Assembly (NCBI GenBank): GCA_002311385.1
Contig: DCAE01000051.1
Coordinates: 1-19,231 of the forward strand
Length of the DNA stretch: 19,231 nucleotides
Direction: 5' to 3'
From: Dehalococcoidia bacterium UBA1141
GTDB taxonomy: Bacteria; Chloroflexota; Dehalococcoidia; Lucifugimonadales; UBA3495
The notes under the pieces were generated by a model. That model ran no database searches and had not been told where the DNA came from. It saw nothing but the letters and a program-made list of their open reading frames with translations. Below, piece after piece: positions 1 to 7,257 of the stretch; position 1 is the stretch's first letter; each line of letters starts with the position of its first letter. Both the position numbers and the translations under genes were made by a program.

Positions 1-638
1 TTGGTCGGGAATCAATGCCCTAAGCCGATCGGGCGAATTGCGCATAGAATTATTTATATCTTGCTCCCCTACTCCACTTATTGTTTCGTCTTTCAGATTG
101 GCAGGGCCAATCCGTGGGTCTTTCTGGTGCGGATTAGATGCAATGGCCGTTACTGGTGCAATCAACCTGCCCTAGTGGTCCCGGCCTGTTGGGGTCCTGC
201 CCGGAAACCGAACCAAATTCCAAAAACTGATTCCAAGACTGATTCCCAAACCGGTTCCAATGAAAGCCTGCTCGCTGGCAAAAGCAGCTAACGCCGGTTT
301 CACCCTGCTGGAATCTGTATAGGACCTACTCTAGATTCGGGCGCCCTAGGGAAACACGGGACGGCCACCTATAGTCATAGGGGTCTAGGACTATATTGTG
401 TTGGGGTTCCTGGCAAATCTCTGAGATAACACCCCGGTAAAACCTAGGTCAGAGCGTTTTGCCAGACGTCGGGATGGGTGATTGTCCGAGGAATTCGGTG
501 AGCAAATGCGATTGGGTTTGATTCGGAGTGGGTAATAGAAAAGGGGGAGCGGAGAGCATGGGCATTTCCAGTGAGAGTGGCGAAGAGTGAAGGTTTAGGA
601 AGATTGGGGCTTCAGGAGCGGGGCGAGTTCCGGAGGGC
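1..638. other. Region without a convincing gene
   Basis: No protein-like reading frame was found on either strand. One frame is open from the left edge to base 291, but its product is rich in Cys, Trp, Arg and Pro, has no recognisable domain, and looks like a chance ORF; a short 3' end of a gene entering from the left cannot be fully excluded. It holds an imperfect 12 bp tandem repeat at 223-258, listed separately. I see no tRNA-like cloverleaf and no clear terminator. The region lies downstream of the coxG-like gene, where one might look for the missing large subunit, and none is present. Confidence 0.6.
223..258. repeat. Three imperfect 12 bp tandem repeats
   Basis: Three units of about 12 bp (first AAAACTGATTCC, second AAGACTGATTCC, third CAAACCGGTTCC) follow one another. 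In the + frame that is open from the left edge they would read KTDS-KTDS-QTGS. The period is a multiple of three, but the surrounding frame does not look coding, so this is probably slippage-generated sequence. Confidence 0.5.
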
Positions 639-1085
639 TTAAGCTAACTTTTCTGCCAGGTTCTTGACGAATTGATCTATGGTTGAAGCGGTCTTGCGCC
701 GGATGATGGGTTGCCCTAATTCGCCCAGTTTTCCCATAAACATGGTGTCGGCTGAAATGTCCAACTGGGTCTCATTCGGGCCTTGGGGTATCAGACGCAC
801 GGTCATATTGGTCTGGAAAGAGCCACCCACCCGGCGGTCCGACCCAAGGAGCAGGAACTTGGCTAGATGAAGTTCCGGGTCTTGTTCCAACATCTGGATG
901 GTGCCGGTGAAGGTGAGGGTGATGGGCCCTACTCTAGCTTTGAGAGTCGCCTGAAATTTCCCATCTTCACCGGGTTTAATCTCTTCGAGCCCTGGCACGC
1001 AAAAGGCCGTTTGGGGAACGTCCATAATCAGGTCCCAGATGGGGCCGGGACTTGATGGGACCAGACACTGGCTTTCTATTAGCAT
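639..1085 (-). CDS. coxG: CoxG-like SRPBCC family protein
   Basis: A 148-residue protein of the CoxG branch of the SRPBCC (START-like) fold. It opens with an Ile-Glu strand followed by PGPIWDLIMDVPQTAFCVPG, the usual helix-grip entry with a conserved Pro-Gly at residues 31-32, and continues with alternating strands and a long C-terminal helix (about 128-148). Length matches the family (about 145-200) but lacks the C-terminal membrane tail of Oligotropha CoxG. CoxG proteins are thought to help assemble or anchor CO dehydrogenase-type molybdenum hydroxylases. It lies 35 bp downstream of the FAD subunit gene on the same strand, so it is probably the last gene of that operon. The family assignment is solid; the substrate of the partner enzyme is unknown. 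Confidence 0.85.
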   Translation of the reverse strand: MLIESQCLVPSSPGPIWDLIMDVPQTAFCVPGLEEIKPGEDGKFQATLKARVGPITLTFTGTIQMLEQDPELHLAKFLLLGSDRRVGGSFQTNMTVRLIPQGPNETQLDISADTMFMGKLGELGQPIIRRKTASTIDQFVKNLAEKLA

Positions 1086-1120
1086 CGGCTCACAAAAATA
1101 TTAGCTCAGGATATATCGGT

Positions 1121-1990
1121 TTAGACCTGATGGCTGGCGAGGGCGGCTTGTTGCACGGCACGGCGGGTGAATACCTCCGCCATGTCCCGCTTGTAGGATG
1201 ACGAACCTCGGAAATCATCTAGGGGGTCCACTGCGTCTCGCACCGCTTCGCCGCAGTCATGAATGTTTTTCTCGTTCAGCGGCTTGCCCCGCAGTACTGA
1301 CTCGGCCTCTATGGCTCTAATCGGGGTCACACCCACGGCGCCCAAGACGATGCGAATGTCCCGGCAGGTGTCATCTTCACCCTTCGAGACCACCGCAGCA
1401 ACGGACACGGTGGCGTAATCGTCGGCGGTTCTAGGCAGAAACTTGAGGTAAACGCCGTCGGAGCCTGCGGGCAATGCCGGAATTATGATGTTGGTCATAA
1501 TCTCCCCAGGGCGTAGGTCGGTCTCGAAATAGTCCACAAATAGGTCTTCCACCGGGACGACTCGTTCGCCAGCGCTGGAATTGACGACCGCCTGGGCGCC
1601 CAAGGCTATCAGGGCGGGTGGCGGGTCTTGATTGGGGTCTCCGTGGGCCAGACCTCCGCCTAGGGTAGCCATGCTACGTATTCTTGGGGTGGACGCTTGC
1701 CTGAATGCGGACGCAAGCAAGGGGAGCCGGTCTTTGACCAGCGGATTGGTTTCAATCTGTTGATGGGTGGTCATGGAGCCGATTCGAGCTTGGACGGCAT
1801 CCCACTGAATCTCCGAAAGACCTGGGATGCGCCCCAATCCAACCACATGGCCCGGCTGGGACAGTCGTTGCTTCATCTGCAATACCAGCGCCGTGCCACC
1901 GGCCATCACCTGGGCATCATCGCCGTGGCGGTCCAGCAACTCAAAAGCCTCTTCAAGGCTCCTTGGGCTGTGATACTGGAAATTAATCAC
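1121..1990 (-). CDS. coxM: FAD-binding subunit of a CO dehydrogenase/xanthine dehydrogenase-type enzyme
   Basis: A 289-residue medium (FAD) subunit of the molybdenum hydroxylase family. The first flavin motif is AGGTALV at residues 30-36, and the second is TLGGGLAHGDPNQDPPPAL at about 109-127, corresponding to the T-x-GG-x-LAH-x-DP motif. The C-terminal CO_deh_flav_C domain follows from about residue 180. The subunit passes electrons from the 2Fe-2S clusters to FAD and on to an acceptor. The start is GTG, and its GTGA overlaps the TGA stop of the 2Fe-2S subunit gene, indicating translational coupling. CutM, HcrB and XdhB-like proteins share these motifs, so 'coxM' names the family and does not prove CO oxidation. 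Confidence 0.93.
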   Translation of the reverse strand: MINFQYHSPRSLEEAFELLDRHGDDAQVMAGGTALVLQMKQRLSQPGHVVGLGRIPGLSEIQWDAVQARIGSMTTHQQIETNPLVKDRLPLLASAFRQASTPRIRSMATLGGGLAHGDPNQDPPPALIALGAQAVVNSSAGERVVPVEDLFVDYFETDLRPGEIMTNIIIPALPAGSDGVYLKFLPRTADDYATVSVAAVVSKGEDDTCRDIRIVLGAVGVTPIRAIEAESVLRGKPLNEKNIHDCGEAVRDAVDPLDDFRGSSSYKRDMAEVFTRRAVQQAALASHQV

Positions 1991-2493
1991 GGGTTATTCC
2001 CTGGGTTTGCAGGTTGCGTATTGGCTTCTTGAGCGATGCGCGCAGCATTGACCACGGACTCCATGATGGAGTAGTAGCCGGTGCAGCGGCAAAGGTTTCC
2101 CTTCATCCACTCCCGGACATCGTCTTCGCTGGGATTAGGAATGGCCTCCAACAGGGCCACCGCTGCCACCACCTGCCCCGGAGTGCAGATTCCACACTGG
2201 TAACCACCGTGGTCAATAAAGGCCTGCTGTACCGGATGCAGAGCGTCGCCTTGGGCGACGCCCTCAATGGTGGTGATTTCTGCTCCGTCGGCTGCGACAG
2301 CGAGTTTGATGCAGGACGCCGACAGTTGGCCGTCCACCAGCACCGTGCAAGCCCCGCACACTCCAACGCTACATCCTTCTTTGGTGCCGGTGAGCCCCAA
2401 ATCGTAGCGCAGGCAGTCGATCAGCAGTCGGCTGGCCGGAACTTCCAGTTGGTGATTGACGCCGTTTACGGTGAGGTTTATTGGCTGGTTCAT
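1987..2493 (-). CDS. coxS: 2Fe-2S subunit of a CO dehydrogenase/xanthine dehydrogenase-type enzyme
   Basis: A 168-residue small iron-sulfur subunit. The N-terminal plant-type ferredoxin domain carries Cys41, Cys46, Cys49 and Cys61 (EGCSVGVCGACTVLVDG). The C-terminal four-helix domain carries Cys100, Cys103, Cys135 and Cys137 (CGICTPGQ and GNLCRCTGY). All eight ligands for two 2Fe-2S clusters are present, so it should be functional. It relays electrons from a molybdopterin active site to the FAD subunit. It is the first gene of the cluster, and the next gene begins inside its stop codon. I see no good Shine-Dalgarno sequence before the ATG. About 15 extra residues at the C-terminus are Pro/Asn-rich. 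The catalytic large subunit is not in the window. Confidence 0.95.
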   Translation of the reverse strand: MNQPINLTVNGVNHQLEVPASRLLIDCLRYDLGLTGTKEGCSVGVCGACTVLVDGQLSASCIKLAVAADGAEITTIEGVAQGDALHPVQQAFIDHGGYQCGICTPGQVVAAVALLEAIPNPSEDDVREWMKGNLCRCTGYYSIMESVVNAARIAQEANTQPANPGNNP

Positions 2494-2554
2494 GGGATTT
2501 AATGTACTTGGATTATTGTTAAAAAGATTGCCCAGTTTCTTGAAAACGTCCCAA

Positions 2555-2563
2555 TGTTATACT
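2555..2563 (+). promoter_or_regulatory. Candidate extended -10 promoter for the EthD-like gene
   Basis: TGTTATACT matches an extended -10 element (TGn followed by TATACT at 2558-2563). No convincing -35 hexamer lies 16-18 bp upstream, as is allowed for extended -10 promoters. Transcription starting near 2570 would give a leader of about 98 nt before the ATG at 2668. The position lies in the 174 bp gap between divergent genes. Seen by eye only. Confidence 0.4.
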
Positions 2564-2570
2564 ACCGCCA

Positions 2571-2622
2571 GGCACGTGACAAGGCCGCTTTTGTGGCCGA
2601 ATCAGGCAGGTTTTGGCGTGCC
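2571..2622 (+). promoter_or_regulatory. Possible structured 5' leader (nested inverted repeats)
   Basis: GGCACG at 2571-2576 is the reverse complement of CGTGCC at 2617-2622. Between them GGCC at 2583-2586 can pair with GGCC at 2595-2598. If the promoter at 2555-2563 is real, these fall in the untranslated leader of the small + strand gene. The arms are short, and no known riboswitch pattern is recognised. Confidence 0.25.
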
Positions 2623-2667
2623 GGTAACCCTCGAAAACCACTCCCAAACAAATAAACCGGAGGTATC

Positions 2668-3081
2668 ATGGCTAATCAAGTAGACAATCATCCTGTCCAG
2701 CACATCGGCGGGACGGTGATGGTGGTGATGATGGACGTGGACCCGGAGCACGAAGAGGAGTTCAACCGCTGGTATGACGAAGAGCACCTGACCGAGCGTC
2801 TGGAGATACCTGGTTACGTCAGCGCTCGGCGGTTCAAGTTGGAGGAAGGCGAAGGAGTTCTGAAGTATCTGTGCATCTGGGAACTGGAGGACGGCAGCCC
2901 TCTGAAAAGCCCGGAATACCAGGCCCAGACAGAGCGTCCCAGCGAGCTTCGGGACCGGGCATTAAGCTATGTGAAACAGCGGGCCCGGGGCCTTTACAAG
3001 CAGATAACACCGGTGGTGGGAGCTTTCGAGGACCACTCAGGGTTCCACCCGGAGCGGGAAACGGCTAATCCCAATGGCTAG
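2668..3081 (+). CDS. EthD-like dimeric alpha/beta-barrel protein
   Basis: A 137-residue protein with the ferredoxin-like fold of the dimeric alpha/beta-barrel superfamily. It shows a first strand GTVMVVMMDVDP (residues 14-25), a helix EHEEEFNRWYDEEHLTERLEI, and then PGYVSARRFKL. The N/D-x-WY-x-x-EH-L motif is typical of EthD/DUF4286-like proteins found beside catabolic enzymes. Its function is unproven; relatives include isomerase or oxygenase partners in degradation pathways. A strong Shine-Dalgarno (GGAGG, 5 nt before the ATG) fixes the start. It is transcribed divergently from the coxSMG-like cluster and ends 3 bp from the stop of the convergent MmgE/PrpD gene. The last 15-20 residues look disordered. 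Confidence 0.75.
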   Translation: MANQVDNHPVQHIGGTVMVVMMDVDPEHEEEFNRWYDEEHLTERLEIPGYVSARRFKLEEGEGVLKYLCIWELEDGSPLKSPEYQAQTERPSELRDRALSYVKQRARGLYKQITPVVGAFEDHSGFHPERETANPNG

Positions 3082-3084
3082 TTC

Positions 3085-4446
3085 CTAGGTTCTGGCCCGG
3101 CCAATCAACTCGTTGACGTGGGCTACCTCTTCCAATTGCCAGAGGCGGCCCAATAAGCCGTCGGTGCGGGCGTCCGGAATCACGCCGTTTGCCAGAGACC
3201 GGAACTTTTCTTCAACTTCGGCGTCGGTTAGAGGGTTCTTGTAGTGGCCCTTGTGGTAGGCCACCTCCGAGCTGTAACGTTGGCCGGACTTGGTTACCAC
3301 CTCCACGTTACACAACATGGCCTCGGGCACCCTGCGGTTGGATTCTTCCGATACGGAGACCTTAACCTTGGCCACCAAGCCCAACAGCGCTGGGTTTTGC
3401 AGGTATTCGTCGTCGAAATGCTGCTGGCCTACTTCCCCGTACATCAGCGCCACCGCTGCGGTATAAGGCATACTGTGGTCGGCGGTTTCCCTGTTGCCGG
3501 GACGCCACTTTTCCGGGTCGCCAGCCATGATGTTCACCGCCGTTTGCAGCGTGCTCACGTTGATTTCGGCGATGTCGCTAACTTCAGGTAGCTGCTCCCG
3601 AACTTCCAATGCCGCCTGAACCACGGTCTGGGAGTACTGCCCCAGAGGGAAGCGCTTGATGCTGCACTCCGTAATTTTGAATGGCTGGTCCTTGTCGCCA
3701 AAGGGTTCCAACTGGAAAGCTCCGTGGCTGACGGCGGTGAAATAACCTCCGGCGCCCTCGAATATGGGTGATGGGCCGGTGAGGCCGCGCTGGGCCAACA
3801 TGGCGGCGAAGACGGCGTTGCGGCTGGCGTTGGCATAGGCGCAACCCTTCCACATGGAAACGTCGCCAATGCGCGTCTGGTACAAGGCCAAGTTGGGCGC
3901 AATTCCCAGGTTGATGGCTTGAGTGGTCTGTTCTTGGGAGAGACCCAGTGCCTTGGAAGCGCCCAGGATGCTGGCTATACAGCCGATGGTTACGTGGTCA
4001 AACCCGTTGGGTTTAACGTCCACGGCGTCGCAGATACGACAGAAAACTTCATAAGCCAACACCGTCGAAGTTATCAACCGTCTGCCCCCGGCGTTGGCCA
4101 CTTCGGTGCAAGACAGGGTGGCGGCGATGCTGTCGCTGGGATGGCCTGATTCCTTGCTGGTGTAACCGTCGTTGAAGTCAAGGAAACGAATCATAACGCC
4201 GTTGGCGAAGGTGGCCATGTCCGGGCTGCTGGAGCCGTTGCTCACCAACACGGTGGCTGGCTGCTTGCTGGTGACGGTGGAGGCCATGTCGATGGCAATC
4301 CTGGCTGGCTCACTGTCGTATCCACCGATTGCGCAACCCAGGGTGTCGATGATGAATCGCTTGGCTTGGTGGACGACCTCGGGCGGCAGGTCGTCATAGT
4401 GCAGGCCAGCGGCGTAGGAACTCAGTTGCTCGGCGATATTGGGCAT
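3085..4446 (-). CDS. MmgE/PrpD family protein
   Basis: A 453-residue protein of the MmgE/PrpD (2-methylcitrate dehydratase-like) family at full family length. The all-helical N-terminal domain carries the DTLGCAIGGYDSEPA segment near residues 34-48. The FLDFNDGYTSKESGHPSDSI stretch follows near 88-107, holding the conserved D-x-N-D-x-Y and HPSD motif. The C-terminal alpha+beta domain (about 265 on) includes KRFPLGQYSQ. The family includes 2-methylcitrate dehydratase, aconitate decarboxylase-like and other hydro-lyases or isomerases, so the substrate cannot be read from sequence. No prpB/prpC neighbours occur here, so PrpD proper is not supported. The ATG at 4446 is preferred over TTG at 4449 because AAGGAG lies at a usable distance only from the ATG. 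It is codirectional with the upstream flavin oxidoreductase. Confidence 0.9.
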   Translation of the reverse strand: MPNIAEQLSSYAAGLHYDDLPPEVVHQAKRFIIDTLGCAIGGYDSEPARIAIDMASTVTSKQPATVLVSNGSSSPDMATFANGVMIRFLDFNDGYTSKESGHPSDSIAATLSCTEVANAGGRRLITSTVLAYEVFCRICDAVDVKPNGFDHVTIGCIASILGASKALGLSQEQTTQAINLGIAPNLALYQTRIGDVSMWKGCAYANASRNAVFAAMLAQRGLTGPSPIFEGAGGYFTAVSHGAFQLEPFGDKDQPFKITECSIKRFPLGQYSQTVVQAALEVREQLPEVSDIAEINVSTLQTAVNIMAGDPEKWRPGNRETADHSMPYTAAVALMYGEVGQQHFDDEYLQNPALLGLVAKVKVSVSEESNRRVPEAMLCNVEVVTKSGQRYSSEVAYHKGHYKNPLTDAEVEEKFRSLANGVIPDARTDGLLGRLWQLEEVAHVNELIGRART

Positions 4447-4459
4447 CAATCTCCTTCGA

Positions 4460-4486
4460 GCGTCTTATAGCTTTGCGTCTTATAGC
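4460..4486 (-). repeat. Two direct repeats upstream of the MmgE/PrpD gene
   Basis: GCGTCTTATAGC occurs at 4460-4471 and again, identically, at 4475-4486 (period 15 bp), directly before the ribosome binding site of the MmgE/PrpD gene. On the coding strand each copy reads GCTATAAGACGC, which contains a TATAAG -10-like hexamer. It could be a paired operator, a duplicated -10 or simple slippage. Confidence 0.55.
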
Positions 4487-4537
4487 ATAGCGAAGGCGCG
4501 ATTTTGTCCGGTTGGTTATGAGGGCAAAACACTGATT

Positions 4538-5578
4538 TCAGGAAAAATGGAGCATGACTTCTTCGGCAAAGAGCTTCATGGATTTTATCAGTCGGCTGTG
4601 CTCCATCCCTCCGAAGGAAAAATTACAACCGAAGTACTCAATGCCCTGGCGCTGTAGATCCTTGATCTTGGCTACGCACTGCTCGGGCGTTCCCACGATG
4701 GCCCGGTTCTCCATCAGATATTCAGCGGTGACGGGCGCTTCAGTGCGGGTGCTTCTCCAGTCATCCAAGCGGTGGTATACTTCGCTACCATTGGTGAAAG
4801 TCCGGCGCCACTGGAGCATGTCGAGGGTCCAGTTCAACCCTTCCGCAGCATCCTTTCGGGCCTGTTCCTCGGTTTCAGCGACCCAGAAGTAGCGGAAGAA
4901 CGGGATGGATGACATGGGGATGTCATGTCCAGCATTTTGGGACATACTCACGAACCGCTGGCACAATTCCACGGCATTTACCGTGTCCAGAACCACGCCA
5001 ATCATTAAAGGGTGACCCATGGTGGATACAAACTCCAATGTCGCCTGGGTTAGCGTAGCCGCCAGATAAAGGGGCGGATGAGGTTTCTGCACCGGAGGAG
5101 GCACCAGACTGAGGCGGTCGGCGCTGAAATATTCGCCCTCAAATGAGAATTCCTGGTTGCTCCAAAGTCCTTTAATCATGGCGACGCCTTCCCGGTAGCG
5201 GCCCTGGCTCTCTTCCCAAGGGACATTGAAGCCGGTGAATTCATAGCCGTTGGTACCTCGTCCCAAACCGACGTCCAAGCGACCGCCGCTGAGCAGGTCA
5301 ACGGTGGCTGTATCCTCGGCCAACCGCACTGGGTTCTGGATGGACGGCAAAAGCACAGCGGAGCCCAGCCTGATGGTCTTGGTCCGCTGGGCAATCGCTG
5401 CGGCCAAAACCATAGATGATGAGCCAAGGCCGTATCTGGAGAAATGGTGCTCGGCCATCCAGGCGCTGTGGAACCCCAACTCCTCGGCGTACTCGAATTC
5501 CACAATTGTTTCTTCAAAAACCCGTTGCGGGTCTGTCCCTTCGGGCCAAGGCACGTGGGTAAAAAGGGCGAATTTCAT
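4538..5578 (-). CDS. LLM-class flavin-dependent oxidoreductase (luciferase-like)
   Basis: A 346-residue bacterial luciferase-like (F420/FMN) TIM-barrel monooxygenase. Diagnostic segments are AEELGFHSAWMAEHHFS (about 31-47), RLGSAVLLPSIQNPVRLAED (about 71-90) and the family hallmark GGRLDVGLGRG (about 98-108). The C-terminal part carries the usual IVGTPEQCVAKIKDL helix entry (about 299-313). It would use reduced flavin and O2 to oxidise an unknown organic compound. The ATG is preceded by AGAGGAAA at about 8 nt. The gene sits 91 bp upstream of the MmgE/PrpD gene on the same strand, so the two may be co-transcribed. The AEHH motif and overall layout favour FMN-type over F420-type, but this is not decisive. 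Confidence 0.92.
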   Translation of the reverse strand: MKFALFTHVPWPEGTDPQRVFEETIVEFEYAEELGFHSAWMAEHHFSRYGLGSSSMVLAAAIAQRTKTIRLGSAVLLPSIQNPVRLAEDTATVDLLSGGRLDVGLGRGTNGYEFTGFNVPWEESQGRYREGVAMIKGLWSNQEFSFEGEYFSADRLSLVPPPVQKPHPPLYLAATLTQATLEFVSTMGHPLMIGVVLDTVNAVELCQRFVSMSQNAGHDIPMSSIPFFRYFWVAETEEQARKDAAEGLNWTLDMLQWRRTFTNGSEVYHRLDDWRSTRTEAPVTAEYLMENRAIVGTPEQCVAKIKDLQRQGIEYFGCNFSFGGMEHSRLIKSMKLFAEEVMLHFS

Positions 5579-5687
5579 TCAGGTTTTCCTCTTGCTGCCT
5601 GGTTTTAATTTGATTGTGCTTCACTCGTGTTAGTCTTTAACTTGCCGGTGTTTCCAAATCCCGTGACATTATTCCATACAAGCAAGT

Positions 5688-5699
5688 CGTTGGCCAACG
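5688..5699. promoter_or_regulatory. Perfect 12 bp palindrome in a divergent intergenic region
   Basis: CGTTGGCCAACG is a perfect 12 bp palindrome, about 110 bp from the start of the LLM oxidoreductase gene and 83 bp from the start of the divergent small gene. A TATAGT -10-like hexamer follows on the + strand within about 15 bp. The position fits an operator for a dimeric regulator, but no regulator gene is in the window and one copy is not strong evidence. Confidence 0.3.
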
Positions 5700-5781
5700 G
5701 TTCTTTATAGTATGTTCTTTGGCGGTTGCTTGAGTAGCAGCCGGATTTTACTCTGTGGCAAGGGCGATGTAGGAGCTAACC

Positions 5782-6081
5782 TTGACCGAGGATGAGCTAT
5801 TCGACCAGTCCTTTTGGATGAACCTCGCCACCAATGCGCCGGAAATCTCCAGCGACTTGGAGGGCCTAGAGCATTTGGTGGAGCGTTTCGTTGGCCAATA
5901 CCTTCCGGTCTTGCTCAGGGTCAGCAAAAAAGATGATTTCGACCACGCGTGGTTAGCGTACTGGAGCTATTTGGTCGCGCCCCGAACGAATCGCAAGCCG
6001 GGTAGTTTATCCAGCCGTGCGGCAGATAACCTGATTGCCGAGTTTCAGAGCGTATTCTCTCAAAGGGAGCCTGAATCCTAG
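5782..6081 (+). CDS. Hypothetical 99-residue protein upstream of holA
   Basis: I do not recognise this protein. It is 99 residues, acidic at the N-terminus (TEDELFDQSFW), aromatic-rich in the middle (HAWLAYWSYLVAP, about 55-67), and probably mostly helical. No signal peptide, membrane segment or Cys motif is visible. The start is TTG, supported by AGGAG 7 nt upstream (5768-5772). It precedes holA by about 110 bp on the same strand, but a promoter-like element lies between them, so co-transcription is uncertain. Base composition resembles the neighbours. Coding status is likely because of the ribosome binding site and plausible amino-acid use, but no function can be given. Confidence 0.6.
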   Translation: MTEDELFDQSFWMNLATNAPEISSDLEGLEHLVERFVGQYLPVLLRVSKKDDFDHAWLAYWSYLVAPRTNRKPGSLSSRAADNLIAEFQSVFSQREPES

Positions 6082-6133
6082 ATGGAATCTTGATTTGCAG
6101 GGCCGGTTTATAAGTCCCACTGAATAGACTGGG

Positions 6134-6142
6134 TGATATAAT
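6134..6142 (+). promoter_or_regulatory. Extended -10 promoter for holA
   Basis: TGATATAAT provides a consensus -10 (TATAAT at 6137-6142) with the TGn extension. No good -35 is present at 17 bp, as expected for an extended -10 promoter. Transcription would begin near 6149, giving a leader of about 45 nt before the TTG start at 6194. Confidence 0.6.
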
Positions 6143-6193
6143 CCCGGCCAAACCACAGACCGGCATTTCACATCGACATTACGGGGTGAACAC

Positions 6194-7216
6194 TTGCCCG
6201 CCCACGTTCTTTATGGCGACACTTTCTTGGTTCCCGAAGCGCTACGCCGCCTTAAATCCAAGGCTGGCATCGCCGAACTGCTGGACGCCAACCACCACCA
6301 ACTGCAGGGCAGTCAGATTAACCCCAGCGAACTGACGAGCATCTGTGGAGCGTTGCCCTTCATGGACACCCATCGGCTGGTTGTAGTCACGGGGTTGTTG
6401 GGAAGGCACGAACGCAAGGCGGGAGAGCGCCTCACTAGCGGAAGCCGTAGCAAAAAAGGCGAAGGCAGTAAATCGGCATCGTCTTTGGGCGGCTGGGAAG
6501 ACCTTCAAAAGGCCATCCCAGAGATGCCGGAAACCACGGTACTGGTGTTTATCGACGGTGCCATCAGCGAAGGTAACCCCCTGCTCCGGTTGCTGAAACC
6601 TATGTCTGAGATACAGTCCCTAAACGCGCCGTCCGGCGAGGGTCTGGCCCGGTGGATCAAAACCGCAGCTCAGGAAAAGGGCGCCAGCATTAGTATTACG
6701 GCTATCAGGTCTTTGACCGACCTTGTGGGCAACGATTTATGGACTCTGGACCGGGAACTGGAGAAGCTTTCCCTATACGCCACCGGCCGGACTATCGAAG
6801 AAAGCGACGTCGGAAAGATGGTCGTTCAGGTGCGGGAAGGCAACATCTTTGAGGCTGTTGACGCAATGATTGGAGGGAAGCCCGGCTTGGCCCTTCGTCT
6901 CTTTCACCAACTGCGGGAAGATGGACTGGAAATCCCCCATATCATCGCTATGCTGGAGCGCCAGTTGCGACTTTTAGCCTTGGCAAGAGATTCGATGGAC
7001 CTTGGTCTGCCCCAGGCAGATATGGGGAAACGATTGGGAACCAACTCCGATTTTGTGGTTCGCAAAACCGTCGAACAAGCCCGGCGGCATTCCTGGCAGG
7101 ACATTACCGACCGTTACCGCCGGCTGCTGGAAGCGGACTTGGCTATCAAGCGAGGAATCTTGGGGCCTGACCTGGCCCTGGAGTTGCTTGTTGCCGAGCA
7201 GGCTCCGTCAAGATAA
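6194..7216 (+). CDS. holA: DNA polymerase III subunit delta
   Basis: A 340-residue clamp-loader delta subunit at normal family length. It begins with the family signature VLYGDTFLVPEALRRL (residues 4-19), where the fold positions the clamp-opening region. ETTVLVFIDG lies at about 115-124, the AAA+-like lid region carries LSLYATGRTIEESDVGKMV (about 191-209), and the C-terminal collar domain runs from about 213 (EGNIFEAVDAMIGGKPGLAL) to the end. Delta lacks ATPase motifs, as here. It opens the beta sliding clamp within the tau/gamma-delta-delta' complex. A Lys/Ser-rich loop (about 84-94, SRSKKGEGSK) appears as an insertion. The start is TTG with GGGGTGA upstream. It is followed by the REP-like array and a convergent ABC ATPase gene. 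Confidence 0.93.
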   Translation: MPAHVLYGDTFLVPEALRRLKSKAGIAELLDANHHQLQGSQINPSELTSICGALPFMDTHRLVVVTGLLGRHERKAGERLTSGSRSKKGEGSKSASSLGGWEDLQKAIPEMPETTVLVFIDGAISEGNPLLRLLKPMSEIQSLNAPSGEGLARWIKTAAQEKGASISITAIRSLTDLVGNDLWTLDRELEKLSLYATGRTIEESDVGKMVVQVREGNIFEAVDAMIGGKPGLALRLFHQLREDGLEIPHIIAMLERQLRLLALARDSMDLGLPQADMGKRLGTNSDFVVRKTVEQARRHSWQDITDRYRRLLEADLAIKRGILGPDLALELLVAEQAPSR

Positions 7217-7257
7217 GCGGTCTTTCGTCTACTCACCGTTGGCTATGGCGAACACCA

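Noticed and set aside
1..291. A 96-codon + strand reading frame open from the left edge
   Set aside because: Composition is unlike a protein (many Cys, Trp, Arg, Pro), there is no domain and no ribosome binding site in view. The repeated KTDS stretch reflects a DNA tandem repeat.
2602..2787. Minus-strand frame with a His-rich run
   Set aside because: Antisense of the GTGATGGTGGTGATGATG stretch in the EthD-like gene; no ribosome binding site and it conflicts with a well-supported CDS.
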